From positions 1 through 64,000 of the forward strand of contig CAZSNP010000009.1 in NCBI GenBank assembly GCA_964608265.1: 64,000 nt of DNA, written 5' to 3'. Shown piece after piece: positions 16,081-24,574 of the stretch. The translations under genes and the position numbers were made by a program. The notes under the pieces are model-generated. The model worked only from the letters and a program-made list of their open reading frames with translations, was not told where the DNA came from and did not search any database. The stretch is from JANWXR01 sp964608265. Lineage in GTDB: Bacteria; Chloroflexota; Anaerolineae; Anaerolineales; UBA6663. Within the stretch, counting starts at the first letter, position 1. Each line of letters begins with the position of its first letter.

Positions 16081-17578
16081 TTTCTACCTCCAGAGGCAAT
16101 ACTATCGTGAAAGTGGTACCGTTCAGGGGATCGCTGGTGACGGTGATTTGGCCGCGATGCTGGCGGACGATCTCGCGGCAGATGCTCGGTTCCATGCCGG
16201 TGCCGCGCCCGATGGACGCATCGGCAAAGGCCGGTTCAAACGCCGCCGGGAGCTGATCGCCGGGGATGGGCGCGCCGTCGTCGCTGACATGCACGACGAC
16301 GGTGTCGTGTCCATTGACGGTCGAGTTCACCCGGATGCAATGCGGCCGGCTGTTGTCGTTGGTGGCATCGCGCGCCATGAGCAGCAGGTTGACCCACAAG
16401 TCTTCAAGCTGCCGGGCGTTGCCGTAGATGGCCGGCAGCGAGTCGCTCAACCTCACTTCCAGCGTCACGCCGATGGATTCGATCAACCCGCCGACCAGCC
16501 CGAGGGCGTTTTCGATGGTCTTGTTGACCGAGAGCGCTTCGAGGGTGGCGGTGGCCGGTCGCGAGAAGTCGAGCAATCGGCGCACCGCCTGTTGCGCCCG
16601 CCAGCCCGCGTTTTCGATCGCTTCGAGCGACTCGCGGGCCGCCTCATCGCCGGCCGTGCTGCGCCGCAACAACTGCGTCTCGGCGATGATCGTCGTCAGC
16701 GGGTTGCTGATCTGGTGCGCGACCCCCGAGGCCAGCTCGCCGATGGCGGCCAGCCGCGCCGCCTGAGTCAATTGAGCCTGGGCAGCCCGCACCTGCGCTT
16801 CGAGCTTTTTGCGCAGGGTGATGTCGCGCGAGACATCCATATACCCAATCAGTTTTCCGTCGCGGTCGCAGAGAGCGGTCACACTCGAACTGACCCAGAT
16901 CGTTTCACCGGTGTGCCGCTTACCTAAACGCTCGATATCCGAGACTTCCGGGCCAGCCGGCGCCGGCGGCGTCACCGGCGGCTGGAACTGAGAGAGGTAC
17001 ACGACCGGCGCGTTTTGCCCGAGGCGCTCGCTGGCCTTCCAGCCGAACAGGGCTTCGGCGGCGCGATTCCAGAAGCTCAGGCGGCCTTCGAGCGTCCACA
17101 CCACGACCGCATCGCGGACGTTGTTGAGCAGCAGCGCTTGATATTGGATCTGCTCGAGTGAACGCTGCGCTTCGAGCATGACGCTGTAGGTGCGCACCGC
17201 CTTCTGGATGACGGCCGGCAGCATGCTCAGGTAATCGCCGGTCTTGACCAGGTACTCGATCGCGCCGCGCTGGATGGCCTGAGCGGCGATACGCTCGTCG
17301 CCGCGACCGGTGACCATGATGACGGGCACGCGCTGGCCGCGCTTGGGGATCTCGGCCAGCGCCTCCAATCCGTTGCCGTCGGGCAGGTTGTAATCGAGGA
17401 CGATCACATCGTACTGGCTCGCGGCCAGGTGTTCCCACAGATCGGCCTTGTCGATGGCGATGTCGGTCTCAAACGGGCCGGCGAGTTGCAGAAACTCGCT
17501 GGCCAGCCGCGCGTGATCCTCGTTGTCGTCAACGATGAGGACGTGCAGGGGTGGGGCGTCGGTCAAGCTATGCATCAC
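16064..17578 (-). CDS. receiver-PAS-kinase with degenerate ATPase domain
   Basis: This 504-residue protein has a receiver domain (about 10-130, phospho-acceptor D62), a PAS domain (about 150-270) and a kinase-like module. The phospho-accepting His is present (H288) but is followed by Gln instead of Glu (HQISNPL). The ATP-binding domain has lost key residues: the second Asn of the N box is M401, the G1 motif reads DDGAPIP, and the G2 motif reads GTGMEPS. It therefore probably cannot phosphorylate itself and may act as a phosphate acceptor, a phosphatase or a scaffold. Reading frame and gene overlaps (3 bp upstream, 17 bp downstream) are intact, so it appears to be kept functional. Confidence 0.85.
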   Translation of the reverse strand: MMHSLTDAPPLHVLIVDDNEDHARLASEFLQLAGPFETDIAIDKADLWEHLAASQYDVIVLDYNLPDGNGLEALAEIPKRGQRVPVIMVTGRGDERIAAQAIQRGAIEYLVKTGDYLSMLPAVIQKAVRTYSVMLEAQRSLEQIQYQALLLNNVRDAVVVWTLEGRLSFWNRAAEALFGWKASERLGQNAPVVYLSQFQPPVTPPAPAGPEVSDIERLGKRHTGETIWVSSSVTALCDRDGKLIGYMDVSRDITLRKKLEAQVRAAQAQLTQAARLAAIGELASGVAHQISNPLTTIIAETQLLRRSTAGDEAARESLEAIENAGWRAQQAVRRLLDFSRPATATLEALSVNKTIENALGLVGGLIESIGVTLEVRLSDSLPAIYGNARQLEDLWVNLLLMARDATNDNSRPHCIRVNSTVNGHDTVVVHVSDDGAPIPGDQLPAAFEPAFADASIGRGTGMEPSICREIVRQHRGQITVTSDPLNGTTFTIVLPLEVENESTR

Positions 17579-19329
17579 GGTGTATCTGCCAAAACTTGCC
17601 AGGCCGCCGGCAGCGGCTCGGTGCCCGGCAACAGTTGCGCCAAGGGTAGCGTAATCCAGGCCCGGCTGCCACGGCCCGGCCCGTCGCTTTCCAGGTCAAT
17701 CGTGCCGTTCATCAGCTCCACCAGATTCTTGCTGATGGCCAGGCCGAGGCCGGTGCCGCCATAACGCCGCGCGGCCGAGTTGTCGGCCTGGGTGAACTTC
17801 TTGAACAGCCGCGCGCGCTGCTCGGCCGAAAAGCCAATGCCGGTGTCGCGCACCTCGATGTGAACCTGATCCCGGACGGGCGTCACGCTCACGCTCACCC
17901 GTCCGCGCTCGGTGAACTTAATGGCGTTGTTGACGAGGTTGATCAGCACCTGGCGCAGCCGGTCGGGGTCGGCCTGCACCAGCAAATCGGCGGGCACCTC
18001 CGGGATTTCGAGCGCCAGCCCTTTTTGCTCCGCCATCAGGCGCGACAGCCGATCCACCTGCCGCAGCGTCTGCCCGAGCGCCATCGGCGCGATGCTCAAC
18101 GTCACCTCGCCGGCCTCGATGGTGGCGATATCGAGGATGTCGTTGACGAGCTTCAGCAATTCCTGCGAACTGATCAGGGCGGTGTCGAGGTAACGCTGTG
18201 CCTCTTCGGGTGTATCGCACATCCCGTCGATGACGATTTGCAGAAAGCCGATGATGGCCGTGATCGGGGTGCGCAGTTCGTGCGAGGCCACGGCCAGGAA
18301 ATCACTCTTGACCCGCGAGGCGCGGACGGCCAGCTCGCGCTGAACCTGCAACTCAGCGTTGAGCGTACGCAGGTCAGCCTCGATCTTGGCCTTGGCCGCG
18401 AACAGCCGCGCGTTCTCAATCGCAATCGCCGCCTGATCACCCAGCAATTGGAGCGAGTGCAACTCGGCCTCGCTGAAATCGCGCGCGGCCGGGTAGGCGA
18501 CGTTCATCACGCCGACCACGCGGGCGCCGTGCTTGAGCGGGAAGGAGACGATGCTGCCCTTCCAGCCGGTGCCGGCGGAGATGGCGTGCCGTTGCATATC
18601 GTGCACGACCAGCACGGTGCCCTGGCGCGCCACCGTGTAGGTGATGCCGGTCTTGCGCGGGATGGCCCACGGCCGATCCTGATGGCCGCCGTCGAACCAG
18701 GCGGCCCCGAAGGTTACGGTGTCGGTGGCGTCATCGTATATAAAGATGTGCGCGTCTTCGGCTTCGCCGATGAGTGACCGCGCGGCGTCGAGCACGCGCC
18801 GCATCACCGAGCGCACATCGAGGTCGGCCGTCATCCGCAGGCTGGCGTTGTGGATGGCTTCGAGCGCGCCCACCTGCTGCTCGACCGACTGGAACAACCG
18901 GCGGAAGCGATCCTCCGAGGCCTTGAGCGCTGCGGCGGCGTTGCGGCTGGCGCGCCGCTGCTCGGTGCGCTCGAGCGCCAGGCGGGCGGCCGCCGGCAGC
19001 TTGCGCCGGTGCTTCGGCGCTTTGAGGATGTAGTCATCCAGCCCGGCCTTCATCGCCTCGACGGCGACTTCCTCGCTGCCGCTGCCCGTGAACATGATCA
19101 CCGGACAATCGGGCGCCAGCGCCTTGACCGCGCGCAGAACCGCCAGGCCATCGGTCCAGCCCAGTTCGAAATCCGTCACCACCAGGTCGTAATCAACCTT
19201 GGGCAGCACTGCCGCCAGCGTGGGCGCGTCGCCGACGTGAGTGAAGCGCGCGTCGCGGAATTCCTGTTTGAGTTCGAAGTGCGCGATGGCCCGATCGTCG
19301 GGGCTGTCGTCAATCAGGAGCAGGTGCAT
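17575..19329 (-). CDS. receiver-GAF hybrid histidine kinase
   Basis: This 584-residue protein carries an N-terminal receiver (1-120; LIDDS, phospho-acceptor in LVVTDFELGWTDG), a helical linker, a GAF domain (about 155-310), a HisKA domain (SHELRTPITAI) and a complete catalytic domain (INLVNNAIKF, DTGIGF, GGTGLGLAIS). The ATG at 19329 begins directly at the receiver fold and lies 1 bp after the upstream receiver gene; an in-frame extension upstream is Arg/Pro-rich and overlaps that gene. It is probably cytoplasmic and may take phosphate from the preceding receivers or kinase. Confidence 0.9.
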   Translation of the reverse strand: MHLLLIDDSPDDRAIAHFELKQEFRDARFTHVGDAPTLAAVLPKVDYDLVVTDFELGWTDGLAVLRAVKALAPDCPVIMFTGSGSEEVAVEAMKAGLDDYILKAPKHRRKLPAAARLALERTEQRRASRNAAAALKASEDRFRRLFQSVEQQVGALEAIHNASLRMTADLDVRSVMRRVLDAARSLIGEAEDAHIFIYDDATDTVTFGAAWFDGGHQDRPWAIPRKTGITYTVARQGTVLVVHDMQRHAISAGTGWKGSIVSFPLKHGARVVGVMNVAYPAARDFSEAELHSLQLLGDQAAIAIENARLFAAKAKIEADLRTLNAELQVQRELAVRASRVKSDFLAVASHELRTPITAIIGFLQIVIDGMCDTPEEAQRYLDTALISSQELLKLVNDILDIATIEAGEVTLSIAPMALGQTLRQVDRLSRLMAEQKGLALEIPEVPADLLVQADPDRLRQVLINLVNNAIKFTERGRVSVSVTPVRDQVHIEVRDTGIGFSAEQRARLFKKFTQADNSAARRYGGTGLGLAISKNLVELMNGTIDLESDGPGRGSRAWITLPLAQLLPGTEPLPAAWQVLADTP

Positions 19330-19330
19330 G

Positions 19331-19771
19331 TCAACCGGCCTCCGATGGGCGCGCGGCCCGGGCCGGCGCGGCGGCTTGCGGCGGCAGGTCAAGCAACTCG
19401 CTGACCGCGTGCGCCAATTCGCTGGTGTCAAAAGGTTTGGTCATGAAACGATCCACGCGCGCGACGTTCGTGGCCAGCACGCGCTCCGCGCCGCTGCCCT
19501 TGGCCGTCAACACCAGTATCCGCAGATCGGGGTGATGCGGGCCTTGCCGGATTTCGGCCAGCAGTTCCCAGCCGGTCATGTCGGGCATCATCAAATCCAG
19601 CACGATTAGGTGCGGCTGGGCCTGCCGGGCCAGGTCGAGGGCCTGATGCGGGTGGCTGGCCGAGTGCAACACGACCGGCAAACGCGAGAGCACCTTGGTG
19701 ATGATCTCGAGCGTGCGCGCATCGTCGTCAACGCACAGGATGATGGGTTTCGCCGTTGACATCGCCTTCAT
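19331..19771 (-). CDS. single-domain response regulator
   Basis: This is a 146-residue receiver with CVDDD near residue 12, phospho-acceptor Asp in LIVLDLMMPDMTG, and KPFD in the last third. A 20-residue Pro/Ala tail follows. The ATG at 19771 overlaps the stop of the previous receiver gene (ATGA), which fixes the start. It has no output domain, so it probably acts by protein contact or phosphate relay within this operon. Confidence 0.88.
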   Translation of the reverse strand: MKAMSTAKPIILCVDDDARTLEIITKVLSRLPVVLHSASHPHQALDLARQAQPHLIVLDLMMPDMTGWELLAEIRQGPHHPDLRILVLTAKGSGAERVLATNVARVDRFMTKPFDTSELAHAVSELLDLPPQAAAPARAARPSEAG

Positions 19772-20157
19772 CCCACCGGCATCGGCAACAGGGCGGCCAG
19801 CCGCGTCGCCAGACTCGACAGGTCGGTGATCTTGCTCAAGTACGCATTCGCGCCGCTGGCCAGACACGCCTCAACATCCGCCGGGCGGTTCGAGGTGGTG
19901 AGGACGATGACGGGCACGGTCCGCCAGCGCGCCGACTGGCGCATGGCTTGCAGCACCGCCAACCCATCCACCCTGGGGAGTTTCAGGTCGAGCAACACGA
20001 TGTCGGGCAAAGCCCCGGCCGACTGCAGGCAATCGAGGGCCTGTTTGCCATCGGCGATGAGGTGCAACTCGGCGGGCGGCGTCAGGGCCTCGAGGGCCAT
20101 TTCCACCAACAGCGCGTGGTCGGGATTGTCTTCGATCAGCAGAATACTCAGGCTCAT
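19768..20157 (-). CDS. Rcp1-type single-domain response regulator
   Basis: This 129-residue receiver begins MSLSILLIEDNPDHALLVEMAL and has IVLLDLKLPRVDG, the pattern of the Rcp1-like receivers that partner phytochrome-type kinases. It overlaps the upstream kinase stop by 4 bp. That kinase has the HDLQAP H-box that usually goes with Rcp1-type partners, so a cognate pair is likely. Confidence 0.9.
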   Translation of the reverse strand: MSLSILLIEDNPDHALLVEMALEALTPPAELHLIADGKQALDCLQSAGALPDIVLLDLKLPRVDGLAVLQAMRQSARWRTVPVIVLTTSNRPADVEACLASGANAYLSKITDLSSLATRLAALLPMPVG

Positions 20158-21980
20158 GGTTGCGGGGTCATTGCCAGGGCTGGGAGGGTGAAGTAGAAGG
20201 CCGCGCCGGTGCCGGGGGCGCTTTCGACGCGGATGGCGCCGCCGCGCAACTCGATGATGCGCTTGACGATGCTGAGGCCGACGCCGGTGCCTTCGACTTC
20301 GACCTGCTTGAGGCGCTCGAACAGGTTGAAGATGCGCTGATGATAGTCCGGATGGATGCCGATGCCGTTGTCCTTGACGCTGAACTCAATCTGCGGCGCG
20401 ACCGGATGGGGCAGCATCCGCCACCCCAGTTCGATGTGAGGCTGAGGCTGTGGGCCCAGGAACTTGAGCGCGTTGTTCAGCAGGTTGGTAAACACTTGCC
20501 GTAGCCGTAAGCGCGAATACTTGACCATCGGCCAGGTCTTCGGCAGCGTCAGGCGCACGCCGCGCTCGGTCAAAGTCTGCCCGTAATCCGCCAGCACGTC
20601 CTCGATCACGCTCGCCACCGCGATGTCCTCGTCGGGTTCCTCTTGCCGGCCCACCCGTGAGAGTTCCAACAGATCGTGCAGCAGCCGGCTGAGGTAGTCG
20701 GCGTTCGCGCCGATCCGCGCAACGTAGCCCTGGCCGCGTTCGTCGAGCGCGGTCTGGTAGCGGGTTTGCAGCAGTGAGGCGAAGCCGCGCAGCGAGACGA
20801 CCGGGGCCTGCAGATCGTGCGAGACGGTGTACACAAAGGCTTCCAGCTCGGCGTTCTTGGTCTTGAGTTCCGCCGCCGCCTGTTGCACGTCACCGAAGAG
20901 CCGCGCGTTCCGCAACGCCAGCGAAAGCTGGTCGGCGATGCCGCGAAGGAACTGGATGTCTTCCTCGCTCCAGCGGCGGGCATGCGTGACCTGCATCAGG
21001 CTCAACATGTACAGCGTCTCCGCCGATTGGCTCGGTATCGGCACCCACACCAGCGAACGGATGCCGTAGCGGTGAATCAACCACTGGCCGTAATCACCCA
21101 GCACCGGATTGACCGCGTCCGTGTCCAGCGCGATCACCTCGCCGGCATGCAGGCTGCGCGCAGCCACCGCCAGCGCGCCCGTCAGCGAATCGTGGCGGCG
21201 CAGCGACCGGCGCTCATAGATCATGGGATTGACGTACTCGTGTTCGGTGACGAAAGACTGCTCGGCGAGGTTGATCAAACCGAGGGTGCAGCGATCGGCT
21301 TTGAGGCTGGCGCCGATGGCGCTGACGGCCTGGCTCAACACATCGCGCAAACTCAGTGAGCTGTTGATGACGTGACTCAGGTGCGTGAGCAGCGCTTCGC
21401 GCGTGGCGCGGTCGAGTTCACGCCGGCGACTCTCGGCCATGCGGATGGCGGTCGCGAGTTGTTCCGCCACTGCTGCCAGCTCCTCCTCGTGGGTAACGGC
21501 AAATGCGTCGGCTTCATCCGCGCCCACCGTTACCGCGCCCAGCGTGCGCCCGTGGTCGACGATCGGCAGGCTCAACTCCGTCATCACCTGACCGGGCCAC
21601 AGTTCCGAAGTGCGCTCCGGATGCAAATCGTAGTCGGCGACGTGCACACGTTCACTCGAGCGCACGGCCACACCGCTGATGCCCTCGCCGATGCGGGCGT
21701 GGTAGGCCTCCGCCGGAACCTGCTCCGCGCCGGCGCCCGCCACCGCACACAGGGCCAGGTCATCGCTATTGCCTTCAACGAGGTAGATCGCGACGTAGCC
21801 GTAGCCGAGGCGCGCGTGCAGCGCATTGGCCGTGAACTGCAACACCTCGGCCAGGTCGGCCTTTGGCTCGGCGGCCTGTTGACTGATGGCTGTGAGCAAG
21901 TGAAAAACTCGCACCGTGCGCTCGGCGGGTTGTTCAGTTACGGAGGCCCTGGCAATTGACGACCACTGCGTGAAAGTCAT
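20154..21980 (-). CDS. double-GAF histidine kinase, HDLQAP type
   Basis: This 608-residue soluble sensor kinase has two GAF domains (about 25-180 and 205-365), a HisKA domain with SHDLQAPVVSLRGF, and a complete catalytic domain (FTNLLNNALKF, DNGIGI, GTGVGLSIVKRI). The H-box type is the one seen in phytochrome-related kinases, but I do not see the chromophore-binding PHY arrangement. It is the first gene of the seven-gene two-component operon. Its ATG is 15 bp from the -10 element of the upstream repeated-box promoter, so its mRNA leader should be under about 10 nt. Confidence 0.9.
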   Translation of the reverse strand: MTFTQWSSIARASVTEQPAERTVRVFHLLTAISQQAAEPKADLAEVLQFTANALHARLGYGYVAIYLVEGNSDDLALCAVAGAGAEQVPAEAYHARIGEGISGVAVRSSERVHVADYDLHPERTSELWPGQVMTELSLPIVDHGRTLGAVTVGADEADAFAVTHEEELAAVAEQLATAIRMAESRRRELDRATREALLTHLSHVINSSLSLRDVLSQAVSAIGASLKADRCTLGLINLAEQSFVTEHEYVNPMIYERRSLRRHDSLTGALAVAARSLHAGEVIALDTDAVNPVLGDYGQWLIHRYGIRSLVWVPIPSQSAETLYMLSLMQVTHARRWSEEDIQFLRGIADQLSLALRNARLFGDVQQAAAELKTKNAELEAFVYTVSHDLQAPVVSLRGFASLLQTRYQTALDERGQGYVARIGANADYLSRLLHDLLELSRVGRQEEPDEDIAVASVIEDVLADYGQTLTERGVRLTLPKTWPMVKYSRLRLRQVFTNLLNNALKFLGPQPQPHIELGWRMLPHPVAPQIEFSVKDNGIGIHPDYHQRIFNLFERLKQVEVEGTGVGLSIVKRIIELRGGAIRVESAPGTGAAFYFTLPALAMTPQP

Positions 21981-21995
21981 GTAAACCCTTTACGC

Positions 21996-22061
21996 ATCAT
22001 AGGTTTTTCAATGCTGGCCAGCCATAAAGCCGGCGTAAGCATTCGGTATGAAAGGTTATAA
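21996..22061 (-). promoter_or_regulatory. repeated-box promoter for kinase operon
   Basis: Plus-strand boxes TAAA (22025), TAAG (22036) and TATG (22047) keep the 11-bp period; the fourth position (22058) is shifted by one base (ATAAA). The coding-strand proximal box TTTATG (22023-22028) is followed after 21 bp by TATGAT (21996-22001), the best -10 match of the six. The boxes are weaker than at the other sites but the spacing is identical. Confidence 0.6.
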
Positions 22062-22170
22062 AGCCGGAAAAACTGCATAAATTTTAACTGAGGCGCAATG
22101 ATTTGCCGGTTGAAGTTGGTTGGTCACTCGCCTTATGCAGGCGCCCCTTCGACGGTGAAACTCCGTTGCG

Positions 22171-22196
22171 CACGCTCAGGGCAGTCCCTGAGCGTG
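22171..22196. repeat. perfect 11-bp hairpin in intergenic region
   Basis: CACGCTCAGGG and CCCTGAGCGTG pair perfectly around a CAGT loop in the 466-bp space between the kinase operon and the divergent secreted-protein gene. A CCGAGCGAAGC motif follows, as in common dispersed intergenic repeats. No T-run follows. Apart from this hairpin and the promoters, the spacer contains no supported gene. Confidence 0.5.
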
Positions 22197-22297
22197 GCCT
22201 CGCCGAGCGAAGCACGCCGAAGGACGAAGGAGGCCGGGTCGCGTAAAGCGAGCGAGCCTGTACCGGCGTGACGCACATTCCATAACCAAACCCGAAC

Positions 22298-22329
22298 TTG
22301 ACTCTGCCCCCCCCCCCATGATGTATTCT
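22298..22329 (+). promoter_or_regulatory. possible promoter with an 11-C tract spacer
   Basis: TTGACT (22298-22303) resembles a -35 box and TATTCT (22324-22329) a -10 box, but they are 20 bp apart. The spacer contains 11 consecutive C residues (22307-22317). Loss of three C would restore the 17-bp optimum, so the tract could tune or switch transcription of the downstream secreted proteins. This is a weak, purely sequence-based call. Confidence 0.35.
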
Positions 22330-22446
22330 CATCCATAGCTCGGAGCCAGATGGGGGCTTTGAACTTTCGCACTTCCCCCGACAATCCAATCCAAATCGCA
22401 GCTTGCCTGTCGCAACAGCGCGCGAGCAAGCGGGGAGATTTTTGTG

Positions 22447-23685
22447 ATGCATCGCCAACGTTCAACCCAGCCGGGTTCATTGCGGATGGCCTTATTTCGA
22501 GGCGGCCTGGCCTTCGCATTCATCTTCGCCGCCGGCGCTGGGCTGCAAGGCCGTTCGGCGCCCAGCTACGCCAGTCAGTTGGCGCAACTGGTCGCGGCGA
22601 CTCAAACGCCCGTTGCCGCGCAAGCCAGCGAGTTGCTGTTCATCGCCAGCGGTGGCGACACGCTGCCGGCGCTCACCCGTTTGCCGCCGTCTGCCTTGAG
22701 CGATGCGCTGTCGTTGAACCGGGCCGCAGAATCCAATGCGCTCATGCCAGTCGGACAAGCAGCGGCGCTGCCAGCCGGCTGCGGAGCGAGCGGGATGCAC
22801 GCCGCCCCGCGCGGGCCGTGGGTGGCAATCGAGTTGGCGTGCGGTCACGGCGAAGTCAGCCTCCTCCGCGTGAGCGACGCGCAGACCGGCGCGAGCAAAC
22901 CTCTCGGCGCAAACTTCGGTTCACAGGTCGTGTTCCTCGGCTGGTCGCCCAACGGCCAGCACGTTATCGTGCTCAAAGATGCGTTGAGCGGCGCGGGCGC
23001 GGCGCTGGTCAGCGTGGCCGATGGATCGGTGACGCCGCTCACCGTGCCCGGTGACGTTTACAACATCGCGCTCGCGCACGATGGCACACGGATAGTCTAC
23101 TCGCTCACGCGCGGGCTGGGGTTCGGCAGCGAGACGTGGATCGCGAGTATTGATGGCAGCAACCCGCGCTTGCTCAGCGCCGATCCGAAACACATCGTCG
23201 CGTATGCGCGCTTCTCGCCGGATGACGGTCGCATCGCCTTCATCCGCATGCCCGACAGCAACGTTCCGTTCACGGTGGGCGAACTGTGGACAATGAGTGC
23301 CGATGGCAGCGGTCAACGCTTGTTGGGTCAAGCCGATGCCGGGCACGGCTACGCGCCGGCCTGGTCGCCGGATGGCAGCCGCATCGCTTACGTATTCCGT
23401 GAGAACGGCGGAAACGTGATGGCTGATCAAGTCGCGGATCAATTGTCCAGCAACATCCACATCGCCGATGCGCAGACGGGCACGGTACAGGCCGCGACGA
23501 GTTTTGCGAATACGCTTGTGGAAGCGCCGGTCTGGTCGCCGGACGGCGCGCAACTGGCCTTCGCCGCGTTGCCGAGTGGTGGGGGAGTGAGCGATGTGTG
23601 GCTGTACACGCCGCTGGATAGCGCCGTGACCCGCGTGACACAAAACGCTGACACGCGTTATCCTGTCTTCACCAGCGACCGCTAG
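22447..23685 (+). CDS. exported beta-propeller (PD40/TolB-like) protein
   Basis: This protein of 412 residues has an N-terminal hydrophobic export signal (about 14-35) and repeats of the PD40/TolB beta-propeller type: SPDDGRIAFIRMPDS, SPDGSRIAYVFREN and SPDGAQLAFAALPSG in the second half, and degenerate ones before. It is probably secreted or membrane-anchored outside the cytoplasm. A GTG at 22444 directly precedes the ATG; both lie behind a GGGGAG ribosome binding site. It is the first of three plus-strand genes for exported proteins. No enzyme motif was seen. Confidence 0.75.
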   Translation: MHRQRSTQPGSLRMALFRGGLAFAFIFAAGAGLQGRSAPSYASQLAQLVAATQTPVAAQASELLFIASGGDTLPALTRLPPSALSDALSLNRAAESNALMPVGQAAALPAGCGASGMHAAPRGPWVAIELACGHGEVSLLRVSDAQTGASKPLGANFGSQVVFLGWSPNGQHVIVLKDALSGAGAALVSVADGSVTPLTVPGDVYNIALAHDGTRIVYSLTRGLGFGSETWIASIDGSNPRLLSADPKHIVAYARFSPDDGRIAFIRMPDSNVPFTVGELWTMSADGSGQRLLGQADAGHGYAPAWSPDGSRIAYVFRENGGNVMADQVADQLSSNIHIADAQTGTVQAATSFANTLVEAPVWSPDGAQLAFAALPSGGGVSDVWLYTPLDSAVTRVTQNADTRYPVFTSDR

Positions 23686-23705
23686 AACGAACGGAGGAGA
23701 TTGCG

Positions 23706-24545
23706 ATGAAGACCCAACGTGCCTTGCTTGCCCTGACCGTGTGGCTGACGGCGTGTGTGCCCACGAGCACAACCGCGTACCCCGTGCCGCCCACGCTGGG
23801 CTACCCCGGCCCGGCGACGGCGACGGTTGCGCCCACCGCGGTACCCACAACCGCCACGCCGCCGACCGAGACGCCAGCGCCAACGGCCACCACCGAGCCG
23901 GAGGTGTGGGAGATTTGGTTCCGTGGTTACTACTGTGGGGACGACACGACATTCTGTGATGGGCCAGGGTTTGTCAGTAAGTATTACTCCATCCAAAGTG
24001 ACGGGGGTGGGCTAAAAGAAATCGGCACATTTGAATTGCCGTCCACTTCCAGCCTCAGCTTACCTGTTAGTGCGCCTCCACCGCTACCTCGTGGAATGGC
24101 ATCACCGCCACAACTCTCGCCCGATGGCACTCATATCATGTATGTAGATGCTGCATGGACGCTTCAAGTCGCGCAGTTAGCCACGGGTCAATCAGTGCAA
24201 CTGTTTGATGCATCCGAGTTGCCATCAAACATCGGCCCTTTCTGCTGGACTGTCAATGATGGGCAAATCGTATTCTTCGAGTTCGGACGGGCACGTGAGC
24301 TTACGGAACCCATAGTCTATTCAGTTGCAACTGACGGCAGCGGTCTGAAAGAGCTATATACACTCCCCGGACTTGAAGGTTTAAGGTACGGCGACTGTGC
24401 GCCAAATCGTGATGAAGCTGTTGTCGCTGTCTTGGGCGAGTCAGCGATCTCCGGGCTCTATATCGTGAACTTAGGCAGCGGCGAGGTTCGACGAATCCTG
24501 TCAAGGTACTCGGCGGGGATTGTGATCGCCGCTCCCAATCAATAG
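23706..24545 (+). CDS. lipoprotein with Thr/Pro linker and propeller-like body
   Basis: This 279-residue protein starts with a lipoprotein signal peptide (lipobox LTAC, Cys17). A Tyr/Pro then Thr/Pro/Ala-rich linker (about 25-68, containing GYPGPATATVAPT) follows, and then a body with SPDGTHIMYVDAAWTLQVAQ, resembling a PD40 propeller blade. It starts 20 bp after the propeller gene and has a GGAGGA ribosome binding site. Base composition drops in its second half compared with neighbours. Surface attachment through the lipid is likely; function is unknown. Confidence 0.7.
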   Translation: MKTQRALLALTVWLTACVPTSTTAYPVPPTLGYPGPATATVAPTAVPTTATPPTETPAPTATTEPEVWEIWFRGYYCGDDTTFCDGPGFVSKYYSIQSDGGGLKEIGTFELPSTSSLSLPVSAPPPLPRGMASPPQLSPDGTHIMYVDAAWTLQVAQLATGQSVQLFDASELPSNIGPFCWTVNDGQIVFFEFGRARELTEPIVYSVATDGSGLKELYTLPGLEGLRYGDCAPNRDEAVVAVLGESAISGLYIVNLGSGEVRRILSRYSAGIVIAAPNQ

Positions 24546-24574
24546 CCCGATATTTTAGTTCGGTGGACAATACT

